A DNA stretch of 64,000 bases from Acanthacorydalis orientalis (lineage: Eukaryota; Arthropoda; Insecta; Megaloptera; Corydalidae). The notes under the pieces were generated by a model. The model searched no databases and was not told the DNA's origin. It worked only from the letters and a program-made list of their open reading frames with translations. The DNA lies in assembly GCA_034766995.1 (NCBI GenBank), contig CM068313.1, positions 52,181,275 through 52,245,274 on the forward strand, given 5' to 3'. The first letter of the stretch is position 1. Every line of letters starts with the position of its first letter. Positions 11,601 through 23,347 of this stretch are shown piece after piece. The position numbers were made by a program, and so were the translations under genes.

Positions 11601-12233
11601 TGGTAGAATTTGTGTGAGTGAATTTAGCTACATCATCAAAATTTGGTTGTAATATGGACGTTGATTTAAAAAACGTAATGTAAAAAATATTTTTATTTAC
11701 ATATTGTACAAGTTATTTAAATATCCGAATTTTAAAACAATAGTTTAAGAATTATGTTATTTTCAGATAACTTAGGTATCATACAATGTTTATGTGCACG
11801 ATTCATGTACAATAAAACTTGTTTAATACATCCTTATCTGTAGTGTTGTATGATCACTGATGCATGCATGAAGTAACATATGTTCGGAAGATACACCGTA
11901 CAATAGTGAATATGAGTCATAAATTTAATAGATTAATTATGTATAAGAGTGACTATATGGGAAGTGTTGACCTGTAGATAGTATTAGTTATAATATCGAA
12001 AATGTAATTTATTTAATTGTATAATAAACATATTAAAATGAATTATTTATAATAAGTCTATAGTACATTCGTAATAAGTTAGACATTTTGAATTATTTCT
12101 TAGAAGTTTTATTATGTATTGATATAAATGTAAATCAACTACTTAGTCTCATGCCATTATTGATGAAAAGATTTTCATTTCAATCATTTTATTTTCTATT
12201 TAAAAAAATAAATATAACGTATATTATTAATAG

Positions 12234-12235
<2 letters not shown>
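11601..12235. other. AT-rich spacer
   Basis: Nothing recognised. Confidence 0.45.

Positions 12236-12298
<63 letters not shown>
12236..12298. repeat. (TA)n microsatellite abutting a mariner
   Basis: About 63 bp of TA ending directly at the 5' edge of the mariner at 12302. Confidence 0.97.
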
Positions 12299-12300
<2 letters not shown>

Positions 12301-12301
12301 A

Positions 12302-13492
12302 GAGGAGGATAGTTGCACATGTTTTCATATAGTTCCATCCATTTTGTTAATGAATGTGAAGTTGCAAGTCTTCCGTTATTAATTCTTCGTTTAACAGTTG
12401 TTTTAACACAAGCGTTTCGTGCGAAAGTGAAAAATGAATAAAATCGAAATTCAAGGTATGATTCGATTCTTTTTTTGGAAGAAAAAAACTGTGAAGGAAA
12501 TCCGTGATTAGGATATTCCGTACATTGGGCGAATCTTTGCCTTCTTATGAAACGGTTTGAGTTTGGAGGAATGAATTTAAACGTGGCAGAACGAGCATCA
12601 AAAATGTTCCACCACCCTCAAAAGGTCCGAGAACAACTCACTCCAGAAATCATTGATAAAGCCCATGAAAAATTTTTGTTTGACAGGCGAGTGAAAGTGA
12701 GCGAGATAGCAGACGTCATAAGCATCTCAACCGAGCAAACGCATTTCTTTTGTATAGTGAATTGCGCATAAAAAAACTTTCTTCGAGATGAGTGCCGGGT
12801 TTGCTCACTGCAGAGCAAAAACGATTTCGTACGCGAATATCAATATAAGAATCTAATGGATTTCATGCAGCGTTTTGTGACCATGAATGAAACTTGGATT
12901 CACCATTACACACCAGAATAAAAATGCAATCAAACAGTGGACTGAATGTGGTGAAGCGGCTCCGAAGAAGACATATACGGTTCACTCTACTGGAAAGGTG
13001 TTCGTGCCAGTTTTCTGGGATGCGAAACTAATTTTCTAGATCGTATATCTTCAGAAGAGAAAAGCAGTTAATCTTCAATACGACGCATTACTTTTAGATA
13101 AGTTGAAGGCAGCGGTCGCAGAAAAACGTGTTATTTCATTATAACAATATACTGGTTCATTCAAGTGTTATCGCTCAGCAAAAATTGACCAAATTGAAGT
13201 TGGAAATACTTCCACATCCACCGTATTCGTCTGATTTGGTTTCCTCGGACTTCCAATTGTACCCGAAACTTATTTTTTTCTGGCTGGATAGCTATTTGGA
13301 TCGAATGAAGAGGCGATACAGGTCGAAAACTACCATTTTGCTGACCTCAAGAAACTTACTTTTGGGAGGGAATCCAAAACTGGAGAAACGTTGAGGCAAG
13401 TGCGTTGAGTATCGACAGGATTACGTCGAAAAATAAAGTACGCTTCGAAACTGAAACTGTTGTCTATCAAGTTATTCTTCAAACCGGCTACG
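12302..13492 (+). mobile_element. full-length decayed mariner (family M3)
   Basis: About 1.19 kb containing the whole order of a mariner transposase, in broken frames. The left edge abuts (TA)n at 12298 and the right edge abuts a TATC/TA microsatellite at 13494. Matching terminal inverted repeats could not be shown, so the edges are approximate. Confidence 0.75.
12434..13436 (+). pseudogene. mariner transposase (M3), many frameshifts
   Basis: It starts MNKIEIQGMIRFFF at 12434. Pieces in different frames then follow the family order: a SLPSYETV..WRNEFKRGRTSI segment (12530-12590), EIIDKAHEKFLFDRRVKVSEIAD (12648-12717), FVTMNETWIHHYTPE (first catalytic region, 12877-12920), FHYNNILVHSSVIAQQKLTK (second region, 13134-13193), LEILPHPPYSSDLVSSDF (third Asp present), and a final YVEK-stop at 13436. 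The first and second catalytic Asp positions read Asn. It is dead by stops, frameshifts and lost Asp residues. Confidence 0.85.
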
Positions 13493-13493
13493 T

Positions 13494-13498
13494 ATCTG

Positions 13499-13581
<83 letters not shown>

Positions 13582-13605
13582 ATATATATGTATGTATATA
13601 TATGT
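13494..13605. repeat. (TATC)n-(TA)n-(TATG)n compound microsatellite
   Basis: Tetranucleotide TATC repeats (to about 13530), pure TA (to about 13573), then mixed TATG. Confidence 0.97.
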
Positions 13606-15187
13606 AGTTTTTAATCAAATATATTTAATGATAACCAAATTGTTCAAATGGAATGTAAGTAAAAAGTACAAAATTAAATGAAAAATTACTATCTGACATT
13701 GACTGCAAAGCATTCATTTTTAACAACAATCTGTAGGACCTATGCATTTAAATGATTATTTTTTTATATTATTAAAAAAAAAAAACAAAATACGAAATGT
13801 TTATCCGTTGTTTATCATGGGTCACAAAAACACAAATTAACCTTTACTCTATAACGAAACTAATAGATTTTTATTTTTATTGTTAAAACTAACATTTATT
13901 GGTTGCCTTACAAATTACTAAATACTATATGTTGATATATTAAAAATGTTATCGTGTTGTAAAAGCAATAAATTCTCTAATATTTAAAAAATAAAAGTAA
14001 ATTTGATAACTTTCATTATTTATAATACGGAACCATAAATTTTTAGAATAATTTATGTCTCTTTTGGCGTCATTATTAAATAATGTATATAAAATGCGTG
14101 TTTTCGACGTTCCTGGAAACTAATAATTGATAGGAAGGGAACAGTGAACGATCATCGGTATTGTATAAATGTAGCAGTAGCTTGTTATTGATTCGCAATG
14201 ACTCACATTTCATGTATTTTGGAAAAATGTTATTTTAAACTCATGATTGATTATGTATCCGTCGATTAGGTTATTTTCAACGTTGTTTGTTATTTTTAAT
14301 GTTTACGTTGATGTTATTGAAAATTATAAATGTTACATTTCTACCATAAAAAATATATTCAAGTTAATTAAACAAATAAAAATACTGACATTTTATCTTA
14401 ACAGCGCATACGAATATGTTTGGTTGATAAAAGCCAGTATTAAGCTGAAATATATAATACATTTTTCTAGATCTAATTGTGATGATTACCTAATACTGTA
14501 ATTGGTACATAACATTTTGTCTAATCAAAAATAAATAAATAATTATATTACAGGTGAATCAGTACCGTTTAGTTGAGTCATATTTTTATATATGATGAAT
14601 AATAATATTACTGAGTCATGAGTTTGTACTGTTTTATATTTACAACTTTCATCGGAAATCAAACATTATGAAAGTTAAACAGTTATAATTTCACAATACA
14701 TACAATACAGAATTTTGATAATAGAGAGTGAGTGGATTTATAATTTCCGTTTCTAGGAAATATTTATCATTCGATTCGGAAATACCTTTGATATTATTAA
14801 TTTTAGATTTTATAAATAAAATGTTTTGTAAAGTGAAGATAAAATTGATCAGATTAATGTATGGAGATGTGGAATATCAGAGATATGGATATTTATTATA
14901 AATAAATGACGAGAATAAAATTTAGAAGTATACTTTTTATGAAAAAGAGTAACAGAAACTGAAATACTTTGATATATACATGGATTTTTTGAGAAACCAA
15001 TTTTGTTGTGTTAATCATAGTGAGTGACTGTTTTTTGTTTTATTTTTTTAAAAAAAAAAAACGTTTAATAATATTAACCCACTCAATATGTGGTAATATT
15101 GGTATGAAACCACTATCCAGTATGATTATCAATAAATATAAAGATAAGTAATTTTAAAATAGTTTAATATATTTTTAAAACTCATTT
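13606..15187. other. AT-rich spacer
   Basis: The only long frame (14247-14501 +) has no recognisable motif. A T8-A12 block lies at about 15043-15061. Confidence 0.45.
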
Positions 15188-15395
15188 ATGTCTATATAAT
15201 CATTCTCGCAGATATTTTGGAACGTGTTGTTTTATATATATATATATATATATATACTATGTTTGTATAATCATTATCGCAGACAGATTGCAACGTGTTA
15301 TTTAATATATGAGATAAATATATATGGGTACCATAGAAAACTCGACGCCATAAATAAATAAGTCAACGTCATTGAATTAATTGTGGATAATTTTG

Positions 15396-15400
<5 letters not shown>
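15188..15400 (-). repeat. inverted arm of the GC-mini-hairpin repeat family
   Basis: Read on the minus strand this matches 16720-16862: ATAATCATTATCGCAGAC, AACGTGTTATTT, a GGTACCAT block, AAATAAATAAGT, and GTGGATAATTTTGAT. The ATAATCATT-TCGCAGA-AACGTGTT segment occurs twice in tandem (15195-15225 and 15269-15303), separated by TA repeats. The hairpin core itself is absent from this arm. Confidence 0.65.
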
Positions 15401-15433
<33 letters not shown>

Positions 15434-15436
15434 ATG

Positions 15437-15467
<31 letters not shown>

Positions 15468-15470
15468 TGT
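15398..15470. repeat. interrupted (TA)n-(TG)n microsatellite
   Basis: Two TA blocks split by TGTTGTATG, then TG repeats. Confidence 0.93.
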
Positions 15471-16408
15471 GTGTTTATGTAAATTGAATATTTGTACCAT
15501 TTTTAGATATTTGTTTCATTTTGTAAAAAAAATATTTTACTTTAGTTATTTATAACTCTGGTATTCATTAAAACTATTCCGTTTGTATTCTCGGTGGAAT
15601 GAAAGACATTTAAAACTATTTTAACGGTCAGTTTTCAATATTTCATATTTGTAATATAAATTCCATCGATTGAAACTATAAATAAACACAACAAATAACT
15701 TTGACGCCATTGTCTGTGGCATTTAAATAAAGAAAAGGTTTTTTTATCAATTATGATAATGTATATACGATTACATTAAGTTTAACCTTGACATTTTACT
15801 GTCCATAAGAATTATAGCTCTTTTCAGAATCAAATTTATCAAAAGTTAATCCTATTACTAGCTCATACGTTTTAATTACTCTGTTATCTTCATCTTGTGT
15901 TCGAATAAGCTTTTCAGGTCAATTTTATTCAGTTTAAATTTATACCCTTTCAAGGTTGTGTATCGTATGTTTTATTTGGCTTCTTGATTATTTTATTATC
16001 ATTAAATATTTAATATGATTCTGTTTTCAATTAAGAAAGTGTAAATATTTTAAGTCATCTTTCTGACATAATTGAGATACTGTATCAAGTTGTTTATATA
16101 ATGAATATAAAATACTTGTATATGTTTTCTCGAATTATTTCATTATTTACAAAATCTATGAAAGAAAATAACTATTTTTACTACTATTTATAACAATCGT
16201 CGTGTGTGTCAATTATTACATGAAACAATGTTAGTTCTATCAAATACTTCAGACATAATATATAGTAATAGATGCATCTGTTTAATATAATGCTTTTTCA
16301 TATTGATAAAATGTTTATCGTATATAACTTTACAAGTCTAATATCAGTGTATTTATGTAAGTAAATAACAGAAGTATTGATTTAGTGATTATATGTATAT
16401 CTCTATCT

Positions 16409-16411
<3 letters not shown>
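15471..16411. other. AT-rich spacer
   Basis: Nothing recognised. Confidence 0.45.

Positions 16412-16493
<82 letters not shown>
16412..16493. repeat. (TA)n microsatellite
   Basis: About 82 bp of TA directly before copy B of the hairpin repeat. Confidence 0.98.
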
Positions 16494-16498
<5 letters not shown>

Positions 16499-16862
16499 TA
16501 TTTAGCCACAATAAACTAAAAGGTTGCAAATATATACTAACACACATTCACACACACAGCTGTTATATATATATATATATATATATATGATGAGTTTTAA
16601 AAAAAATGTTTGTTGTTTCATTAGATTGCATATACAGGATTATAATTGAGAAGTGGGCGAGCGCAGCGAGCCCAGGGGTTGGTGAGCGAAGCGTGCAGGA
16701 GGCAAAGCTCCCTTGTATTAAAATCAAAATTATCCACAAACAATTTTCGATGACGTCTACTTATTTATTTATGAAATCGTTGTTTAGATGGTACTCGAAT
16801 ATTTTTATCTCATATAAAATAACACGTTGCAATCAGTCTGCGATAATGATTATATAGACATA

Positions 16863-16866
<4 letters not shown>
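16494..16866 (+). repeat. GC-mini-hairpin repeat family, copy B (most complete)
   Basis: Order: TTTAGCCACAATAAA and GGTTGCAAA, a CA/TA tract, ATGAGTTTTAAAAAAAATGT, then the GC core at 16645-16713. The core is a row of small stem-loops: GGGCGAGCGCAGCGAGCCC (16655-16673), GAGCGAAGCGTGC (16684-16696), and GGAGGCAAAGCTCC (16698-16711). Beyond it, 16720-16862 is the inverted partner of 15188-15398. No protein is implied. Class unknown; it could be a structured non-autonomous element. Confidence 0.72.

Positions 16867-16929
<63 letters not shown>
16867..16929. repeat. (TA)n microsatellite
   Basis: About 63 bp TA between copies B and C. Confidence 0.98.
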
Positions 16930-16935
<6 letters not shown>

Positions 16936-17199
16936 ATCAGAATTATTCACAAAAAACTTTTTAAAACAACACATTGAAAAAAAAAAATAGCTACTGCAAG
17001 AATGTTTATATCCGACATACTACATATATATTGTATATACATTCATCCATAACGTAGACTTATTTATTTGAGACGTGATTTCTATGATAACCAAATTTGT
17101 TTATTGTTTTATTCGGTTACAGGACATGATTATAATTGACAAGTGTGTGTGTAAGCGCAGCGAGCAAGAGGCGAAGCCCTCTAGTCTGTACCAAACTAA
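16930..17199 (+). repeat. GC-mini-hairpin repeat family, copy C
   Basis: It shares ATTATTCACAAAAAAC (16938), GTAGACTTATTTATTTGA, TTTGTTTATTGTTTTATTCG and the core with GCGCAGCGAGCAAGA and GAGGCGAAGCCCTCTAG (17155-17183). It is shorter and more diverged than copy B, and part of the core is replaced by TG repeats. Confidence 0.65.
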
Positions 17200-17221
17200 T
17201 ATGTATATATATATATGTATG

Positions 17222-17315
<94 letters not shown>

Positions 17316-17345
17316 TGTATGTATGTATGTATGTATGTGTGTGTA
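17200..17345. repeat. (TA)n followed by (ATGT)n microsatellite
   Basis: TA to about 17288, then about twelve ATGT units. Not a CRISPR or satellite array: no spacers and a 4-bp unit. Confidence 0.97.
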
Positions 17346-17409
17346 GGTGTATATAAATATACTATTATATAAAAAAGCTCTGCTTTAATGTGCTGTGCAA
17401 AATAATAAG

Positions 17410-17442
17410 CACACACACACACACACACCACTGTGTGTGTTT
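17410..17442. repeat. (CA)n-(TG)n inverted microsatellite
   Basis: ACACAC run, CCACT, then TGTGTGTG, so the stretch can fold on itself. Confidence 0.85.
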
Positions 17443-18105
17443 TTATTTACTTGCATTCTAACAATAATAGGAACAACTTTGCATTTTTTTTTCTGAATTG
17501 AAGTAACGGTATCATTTCGTGATAACATTGCAAACAATGATGACTATAGAAAAAATAATAATTTAACGAAATGTGTCTATAAATATCAGTACGGATTTCT
17601 ACTGGAGACAACCAGCTTTGAATAACATTACATTAAGTGTTGTGTAATCATAAATCGCGTGCTTTCATTGACTTTGTTCCATTCTTTTGGACCAGCCGTA
17701 AAATATAAAAAATATTTTAGTAAGTGGTAATACCAACATGCATATTTGTAGAATTTTTCAAATTTGTAAAACCTATCTCTTATTTTTAATATGAGATGTG
17801 GACTCGAATTGCACGATTTCGATTTACACTATTGGGTATCTTTTTACTATTGGGGAACTTTTTACTATTGGGGAACCAATTTATCGTGTAAACCGAGTGT
17901 TAGCTGTATATATTTTGAACATATCTCTCTATAAGTAAAAAATAACTCTAGATAGTCACATGCGAAATAGACAATTTTCTAACAAAACAGAGATAGGCTG
18001 TGTACTTGTAAAGACACAATGTTTTATAAAAGCAGGGATTACAAACTTGTATCTCGTTGGGAGAAAGTTATAAATTGTGACGGTGCTTATTTTAATGATT
18101 AAAAC

Positions 18106-18107
<2 letters not shown>
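17443..18107. other. spacer with a possible Tigger end at 17840-17915
   Basis: 17880-17912 reads TTATCGTGTAAACCGAGTGT on the plus strand. Its complement resembles the CTCGGTTTACACG end of Tigger elements. Nearby, TTTACTATTGGGG is repeated twice in tandem with a shorter third match (CACTATTGGG). No transposase fragment accompanies it. Confidence 0.35.

Positions 18108-18152
<45 letters not shown>
18108..18152. repeat. (TA)n microsatellite
   Basis: About 45 bp TA. Confidence 0.97.
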
Positions 18153-18155
<3 letters not shown>

Positions 18156-19040
18156 CAATTCTGCACTTATTTAATTTTCATTAAAAGAAACACGGATTTT
18201 TAGGTTACCTAATATCATATTTTTCGGACACTTGGCGCTTTTAGTATGATGGCGTTGCCATCTAATGCGCATGAGCGACATTCGAAAATGATCAATAAAA
18301 ATTTATTGAATATTTTTGATCAAAAAATTTGGTGTGGTTTGAGGGATGAAAAAAGAATGTTTTATTTTGAAAAAAGAATGTTACGTTTTTCTTTTTTAAT
18401 AATATTTGCACTTGATATTGCAATAATATTGGAACAATATTCACGAATCAGTAAAAAATGATAAATGAAGATCAAACTAATTACAAGGGTATTTTTTACA
18501 ATTCATTTATTTTTTTTCTATCTCTTAAAAAATATTGCAAGAGAATGTTATGCATTCAGCTTTCCAATGATTCATGTGTATTTTTACTATTTAATAATTG
18601 TGCTTGTGGTTTGACAGTCACGCAAACGATCAGTCTTCATTGATTGAGGGCGGAATCTATTTCATATAGTATGAACTATTCATTTGAAATCATTTTCAGG
18701 CTGATATCAAACCCCTTACGCAGTAAAAATAAAAGTATTACTAGTTACACGTAAATTAATGCAATTTGCATGTTACTTATTTTGAAATATTTTTAAAATG
18801 ATGTCAAAATATAAGTATATTAACTATTTGAAGCAATAATTTTTAATTGAAAAAATATACATTGTGTATCAAAAATATTGTTGAATCATTCGTTGAGAAT
18901 TTTTGTATCTTTTTAATATTATTTTATTCACTTCTTTTAAAAAACACTGCTGAAAAAGAAATCGTACTGACTGTATACGGATCGTTTTACTTTTATTCGT
19001 CCCAGATTCTTAAATTAGATCAAAATCTAATTGTTATCAG
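18153..19040. other. AT-rich spacer
   Basis: Two short frames (18246-18461 and 18458-18643) overlap by ATGA but have no motif. Around 18235-18290 composition is more balanced, without an identified cause. Confidence 0.4.
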
Positions 19041-19042
19041 TA

Positions 19043-19115
19043 TATAACGTTAGAGAGGTTCGAACCTACGACATTCAGCAATAAATTCTGGAACGTTCAC
19101 CATTACGTGCTGCAC
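19043..19115 (-). tRNA. tRNA-like sequence (pseudogene or tRNA-derived SINE head)
   Basis: On the minus strand a polymerase III B-box-like TAGGTTCGAACCTCT sits about 45 bp after an A-box-like GCAGCACGTAATGGTGAA, with a weak anticodon-like stem (CAG/CTG) between. The acceptor stem does not pair convincingly, so a functional tRNA is unlikely. A tRNA pseudogene or SINE head is the better reading. Confidence 0.35.
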
Positions 19116-19367
19116 TATAATAAAGTTATTCTGTCAGACAACAAACTTATCTAGCAGAATTGTACGCGATAAAACTCTTAAATTTGTCCAATTGTTCTGT
19201 AGTTTGTGTATTTTATACACAGTTTTATCGGTCGATCCATTGTTTCAAATTGTATTATAATAACAATTGGTATTTAAAATGTATGATTTCGTACCGTGAA
19301 ATGTTTCAAACAATGATGATTACGTGATATCAAATTTACTTTCACTGCTAATAACTTTTAATAAAGT

Positions 19368-19531
<164 letters not shown>

Positions 19532-19542
19532 GTACTTAGAGA

Positions 19543-20761
19543 TTCGAGGATAGTTAGATAAGTATGGTAAAAAAGCAAGTTGAACACCGTCTTTTGGAAA
19601 AAAAATCAATTTTATTTCTCAGCATATTCTCCATTGAGGGCTATTCACTTGGTCCAGCGAGTCTGCAAAATATGCATTGATGACGACGATGACATACTCA
19701 TTCGACGAGAATTTTTCCCACCGAGTCAAATTTTCAAGTTTAATAGAAGAGAAACAAGTCGCACCGGGCCATGTTCGAAGAGAATCAGTTTGAAGACTAA
19801 TTTGTGCAATTTTGCCATTGCGACGGTCGATTTATGAGATGGCGCGTTGTCTTTGCGAAACAGCACTTTTTTACGCTACTTTGTTTCAGTTCTTCTTTAA
19901 AATGGTATAGTAATGTTGCATAATAGGTTCCTGTTATCGTTTTTATCTTCGTTAAGTAGTCGATCTGTACGATTTCTTGGGAATCCCAAAAAACAGTGGC
20001 TACCACCTTCTCAGCCGATAAAACGGTCTTCGCCTTACTTTCACTAGTCGTTGTCCACTGATTTGACTGCGGCTTCGATTCAGGTGTGTAGTGGTCGATC
20101 CATATTTCATCCACCGTGATAAATCGACGCAAAAGGCATGTAGATTGCGATTAAACATCGCCAGATACTGTGTTGAAATGTTCTTTCGTATATGTTTTTG
20201 GTCGACAGTTAATAATCGCGACACTCATCGTGCACTCATCTTTTTCATGTGGAATTTTTCATGCCGATAATTGTGCACTCGCTCAGTTGAGACGCCTATA
20301 GTGCCATCAATTTTGCGTATTTTCACTCGGCGGTACTCTATAACGATACCATGGATTCTTTCAATGATATCTGTCATGGTAACCTAAATTGTGCGGGCGT
20401 TCAGAGTGCACTTCATATTCAACTCATGTTCGGCCCCGATTAAACTCATTTATCCAGAAATAAAGTCTTCAACGCTGGTGCAGTCTCCATGAACTTCATC
20501 CAACTCCGCTTTGATCAGGGCGATCGTTCACTCTTTCAAATAAAAATGTTTCATCACTGCACGGACTCGTTTTTTTCATGTTTATGGCAACTGCTACAAT
20601 GCTCGCTTTAAACTGTCTGTAGAGCGTGAACAACGCGTCGCTTCTGGCAGAAATTTCGCTTATGTTAGTTTGAAAACTGACACTTGATAGTCGTGATGTT
20701 ATCAACCGAATGGTAGTAGAATCTCATGGAAATTTACCAAACTTATCAAACAACCCTCGTA
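19543..20761 (-). mobile_element. full-length decayed mariner (family M4)
   Basis: The right end reads TACGAGGGTTGTTTGATAAG on the minus strand and finishes at 20761. The left end starts TTCGAGGATAGTTAGATAAG at 19543, so the inverted repeats are about 28 bp with a few mismatches. Length 1219 bp is normal for mariner. The transposase lies on the minus strand. Confidence 0.88.
19612..20650 (-). pseudogene. mariner transposase (M4), frameshifted
   Basis: N-terminal helix-turn-helix pieces (AVMKHFYLKE, then WINEFNRGRT) lie near 20430-20590. LLTVDQKHIRKNISTQYL and RRFITVDEIWIDHYTPES (first Asp present) lie at 20070-20215. A 111-codon frame runs through the core (FWDSQEIVQIDYLTKIKTI). In the next frame the second catalytic motif is RKDNAPSHKSTVAMAKL. 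The third reads RCDLFLF, and the frame ends with NGEYAEK-stop at 19612. All three Asp positions can be found, but in different frames. Confidence 0.82.
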
Positions 20762-21444
20762 CATGCTCATAAGGTATGGATATACTCGTGTATGTGTAAA
20801 TGTACAAATTAAAAGGTTGCAGTTTTTATTATTACGAAAAGTGTAAAACGTTAGCGTGTAAATCACCTCATTTGAATTTGGAAACACCTGTGTTCATAAA
20901 TTTGCGATATTCCCATAAAAAGTGCACCAATTAATTAATAATTTAACGACCGGTCACGAATTTATGGACTTTGAAGTTCATATTTAATTGAAACGCAAAA
21001 AAAAACACACGCAAATAGCAGAACGTAAATTGTACGAATAAAAAAAAAAGAAATTCCGTTGGATTTCGGCGATTTGAAACGTTCAAGGTTCGTAATTTTA
21101 TTGGCACAGTTTGTCGGTACTGATTTTCAATTTAAATGTACTAATTTTTCGTAAAATTGACTCGTGCGTTGGACGTAATCCCAGAAACATTATATGCAGT
21201 ACAGTTCACTTATGTAAATTATTTTTCAATAATGCGTTCTCACTTGTCATGTTCGTAATTAATTCGTCGTTTTGGGATTGTGCCAGAATGGTCATTTCAT
21301 AAGATAATAACGACATATTTTATCTGATGCGTTTGTTTGCGCTTTGATGTCTTTCTTGATTTTAATAATGCGAACATTAATTAAAGTCTTTTGGAAATAT
21401 AAAACCTATCGTTGAAATTGTCCACTTGATGTTGCTTAATAAAT

Positions 21445-21448
<4 letters not shown>
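20762..21448. other. spacer, slightly less AT-rich
   Basis: No gene or repeat recognised. A short frame at 21111-21302 (+) has no motif. Confidence 0.4.
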
Positions 21449-21508
<60 letters not shown>

Positions 21509-21515
21509 GTGTGTG
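21449..21515. repeat. (TA)n-(TG)n microsatellite
   Basis: About 57 bp TA then GTGTGTGTG, ending next to the Tc1 terminus at 21519. Confidence 0.97.
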
Positions 21516-21518
21516 TAC

Positions 21519-22395
21519 AATGGTCAGCAAAAGTATTCAAACAGTTGTCAATTTTAAACAAAATGCTAATTTTCTCTTTAAATTAAAGGCGTTGTTTTAG
21601 AATTTTCACTATTCTGTTTTATTTAAACCTATTATGTTTCACTTATAATTACAAACGTAATTTTCATTAATACACTTTTCCAAAAAAAATGAAAATTATG
21701 CAACGCAAAACGATAAATAACCATCAAAATGTAATATAATTTTTAAATTAATATTTTGTACGGTTTCTATTAGTATTAATTACAGCTAGATGTCGTTTTG
21801 GCATAGATTTAACTAAATTTTGTGTTTATTCATGTGTTATTTTGCTCCATTCTTCTAAGAATATCTTTTATAACTGTCCTTTATTGGAAATGCCATGTTT
21901 TCTGATATGCCCTTCCATAAGAATCCAAAGATTTTCTATTGGGTTCATGTCTTGCGATTCAGGAAGAGTTATTGTAAGCGGTGTGTTTCGGATCGTTATC
22001 TTGTTGGAAATAAAAACTTCTATCTATTCACATATTTATTGCACTTTCTTTCAAATTATTTTTGAATATATTTAAATACATCATCGAGTCACTTATCTCA
22101 TCAATTATTACTAAGTTACCTGGACCTTTGGTCGACATGCAGTCTCACAACGTTACTCGTGCACCACCGAATTTAACCATTCATTGAAGATTTTTAGGAC
22201 TGAATTCATTTTGTATTGATGTCATTCAGTATTGAATTTATTTTTCATCGCCAATGATGAGTTTTTTGAGGAACACTTATTTCCATCGCGTTTAATAACG
22301 AATCGCAAGCTGAACTTCGCTCCATCAAATTTTTATCGCACAATTGATGCGGCACCTAAATATCTAGCTTCTTGACCATCCCATTTTATAATTAC
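21519..22395 (-). mobile_element. Tc1-like element, 3' two-thirds
   Basis: The left end (3' end of the element) reads CAATGGTCAGCAAAAGTATT, a CAGTGGCCAGCAAAAGT-type Tc1 end. The transposase runs leftwards from about 22395. The N-terminal third and the other terminus were not found. Confidence 0.75.
21748..22395 (-). pseudogene. Tc1-like DD34E transposase, C-terminal part
   Basis: In broken frames on the minus strand: MVKFGGARVTLWDCMSTKGP, GNLVIIDEISDSMMYLNIF, RSFYFQQDNDPKHTA (second catalytic Asp), PESQDMNPIENLW (catalytic Glu, the NPIENLW signature of Tc1), then VKSMPKRHLAVINTNRNRTK and a stop at 21748. Frameshifts separate several pieces. The family protein cuts and pastes at TA. This copy is inactive. 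Confidence 0.8.
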
Positions 22396-22800
22396 TATAT
22401 CGATTCAAAAATGCAAAAAATATAATTTAAGAAACAAATAAATGAAAAATGTAATTTTTATCGTCTCGAAATCAAATATTCAACATTTATTGTAAATTCC
22501 AAGTAAATTAGGATGTAATTATTAAATTATTTTTTGTGTTTTTTAACAGTCTAGTGTCTCTGTTCTGTTTTCTACAGTATATAAAATGAATTAAGAAATT
22601 ATGTATTTAAGATTAATATAAGTCTAATAAACTATATCTTGTACATTACATTAACTTTAAAACATAAATTATGAGCGGGCATAATGATATTGTTAAATAT
22701 TAGGAGCGTTTGAAAGGAATATTGATAGAATAAAAATAATTTTAGGTTTTCATGTTTATTTACACAAAATATTAAAGTTTGAAAATATATTGGTATATTA
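22396..22800. other. AT-rich spacer
   Basis: Nothing recognised; ends at the TA flank of the next mariner. Confidence 0.4.
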
Positions 22801-23347
22801 TTAAGTTGGTAGGAAAATAATTCCGGCTTTTTTCTGAATTGTAACTTCATTTTTTTTTCAACGTCAGTGTCATTTCATCGTGTTTATGTTAATATCATTT
22901 TAAAGTGCATTTTCGGTCTGTATTTTGGTCACATTGAATTTTGTTTTATAATTTTTTTGCTTCAAATTGGGCTATTGAGTTAAAAGTGGAAAAGAAACAA
23001 AACTGAGAAATTTTTGTGAGTTCAAAACAGATGATAAAGCAGCAGAAACTGGTCGTAAACTAAACTTTACCTTTGGTATGGGTACTGTTAAGAAACGTAC
23101 TGTACAATAATGGTTCCCAAAAATTAGTGCTAGGGACGAGAGTTTTGAAGATGAAGAATCGCGGGCGTCTTTCAGTTCATAATGGCCAACTGAAGGCGTT
23201 ATCAGAACTACGCACAACAATTCGAAAGCTTCCACAAAAGTTAGGTTTTAGTCGTCCAACAATTCTGGACCACTTAATAGAGCTAATAAAGAAAAATGAA
23301 TATGAATTTGAAGGTCACAAACCGCAGTTATTTTTCTACCAATCTAA
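22801..23347 (+). mobile_element. 547-bp deleted mariner (family M2, cecropia/Hsmar1-type ends)
   Basis: The left end is TTAAGTTGGTAGGAAAATAA and the right end is GCAGTTATTTTTCTACCAAT followed by CTAA. Together they form about 29-bp inverted repeats like those at 7068 and 35044. The interior keeps the transposase N-terminal domain in broken frames: SVHNGQLKALSELRTTIRKL and LGFSRPTILDHLIEL, the second helix-turn-helix of Hsmar1-like proteins. It then jumps to the 3' end. The catalytic domain is deleted. Confidence 0.82.

Noticed and set aside
17288..17340. Regular ATGT array considered as CRISPR or satellite
   Set aside because: 4-bp unit, no spacers; an ordinary tetranucleotide microsatellite.
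18246..18643. Two frames overlapping by ATGA, as in a translationally coupled pair
   Set aside because: Eukaryotic context, AT-driven residues and no domain; overlap is expected by chance.
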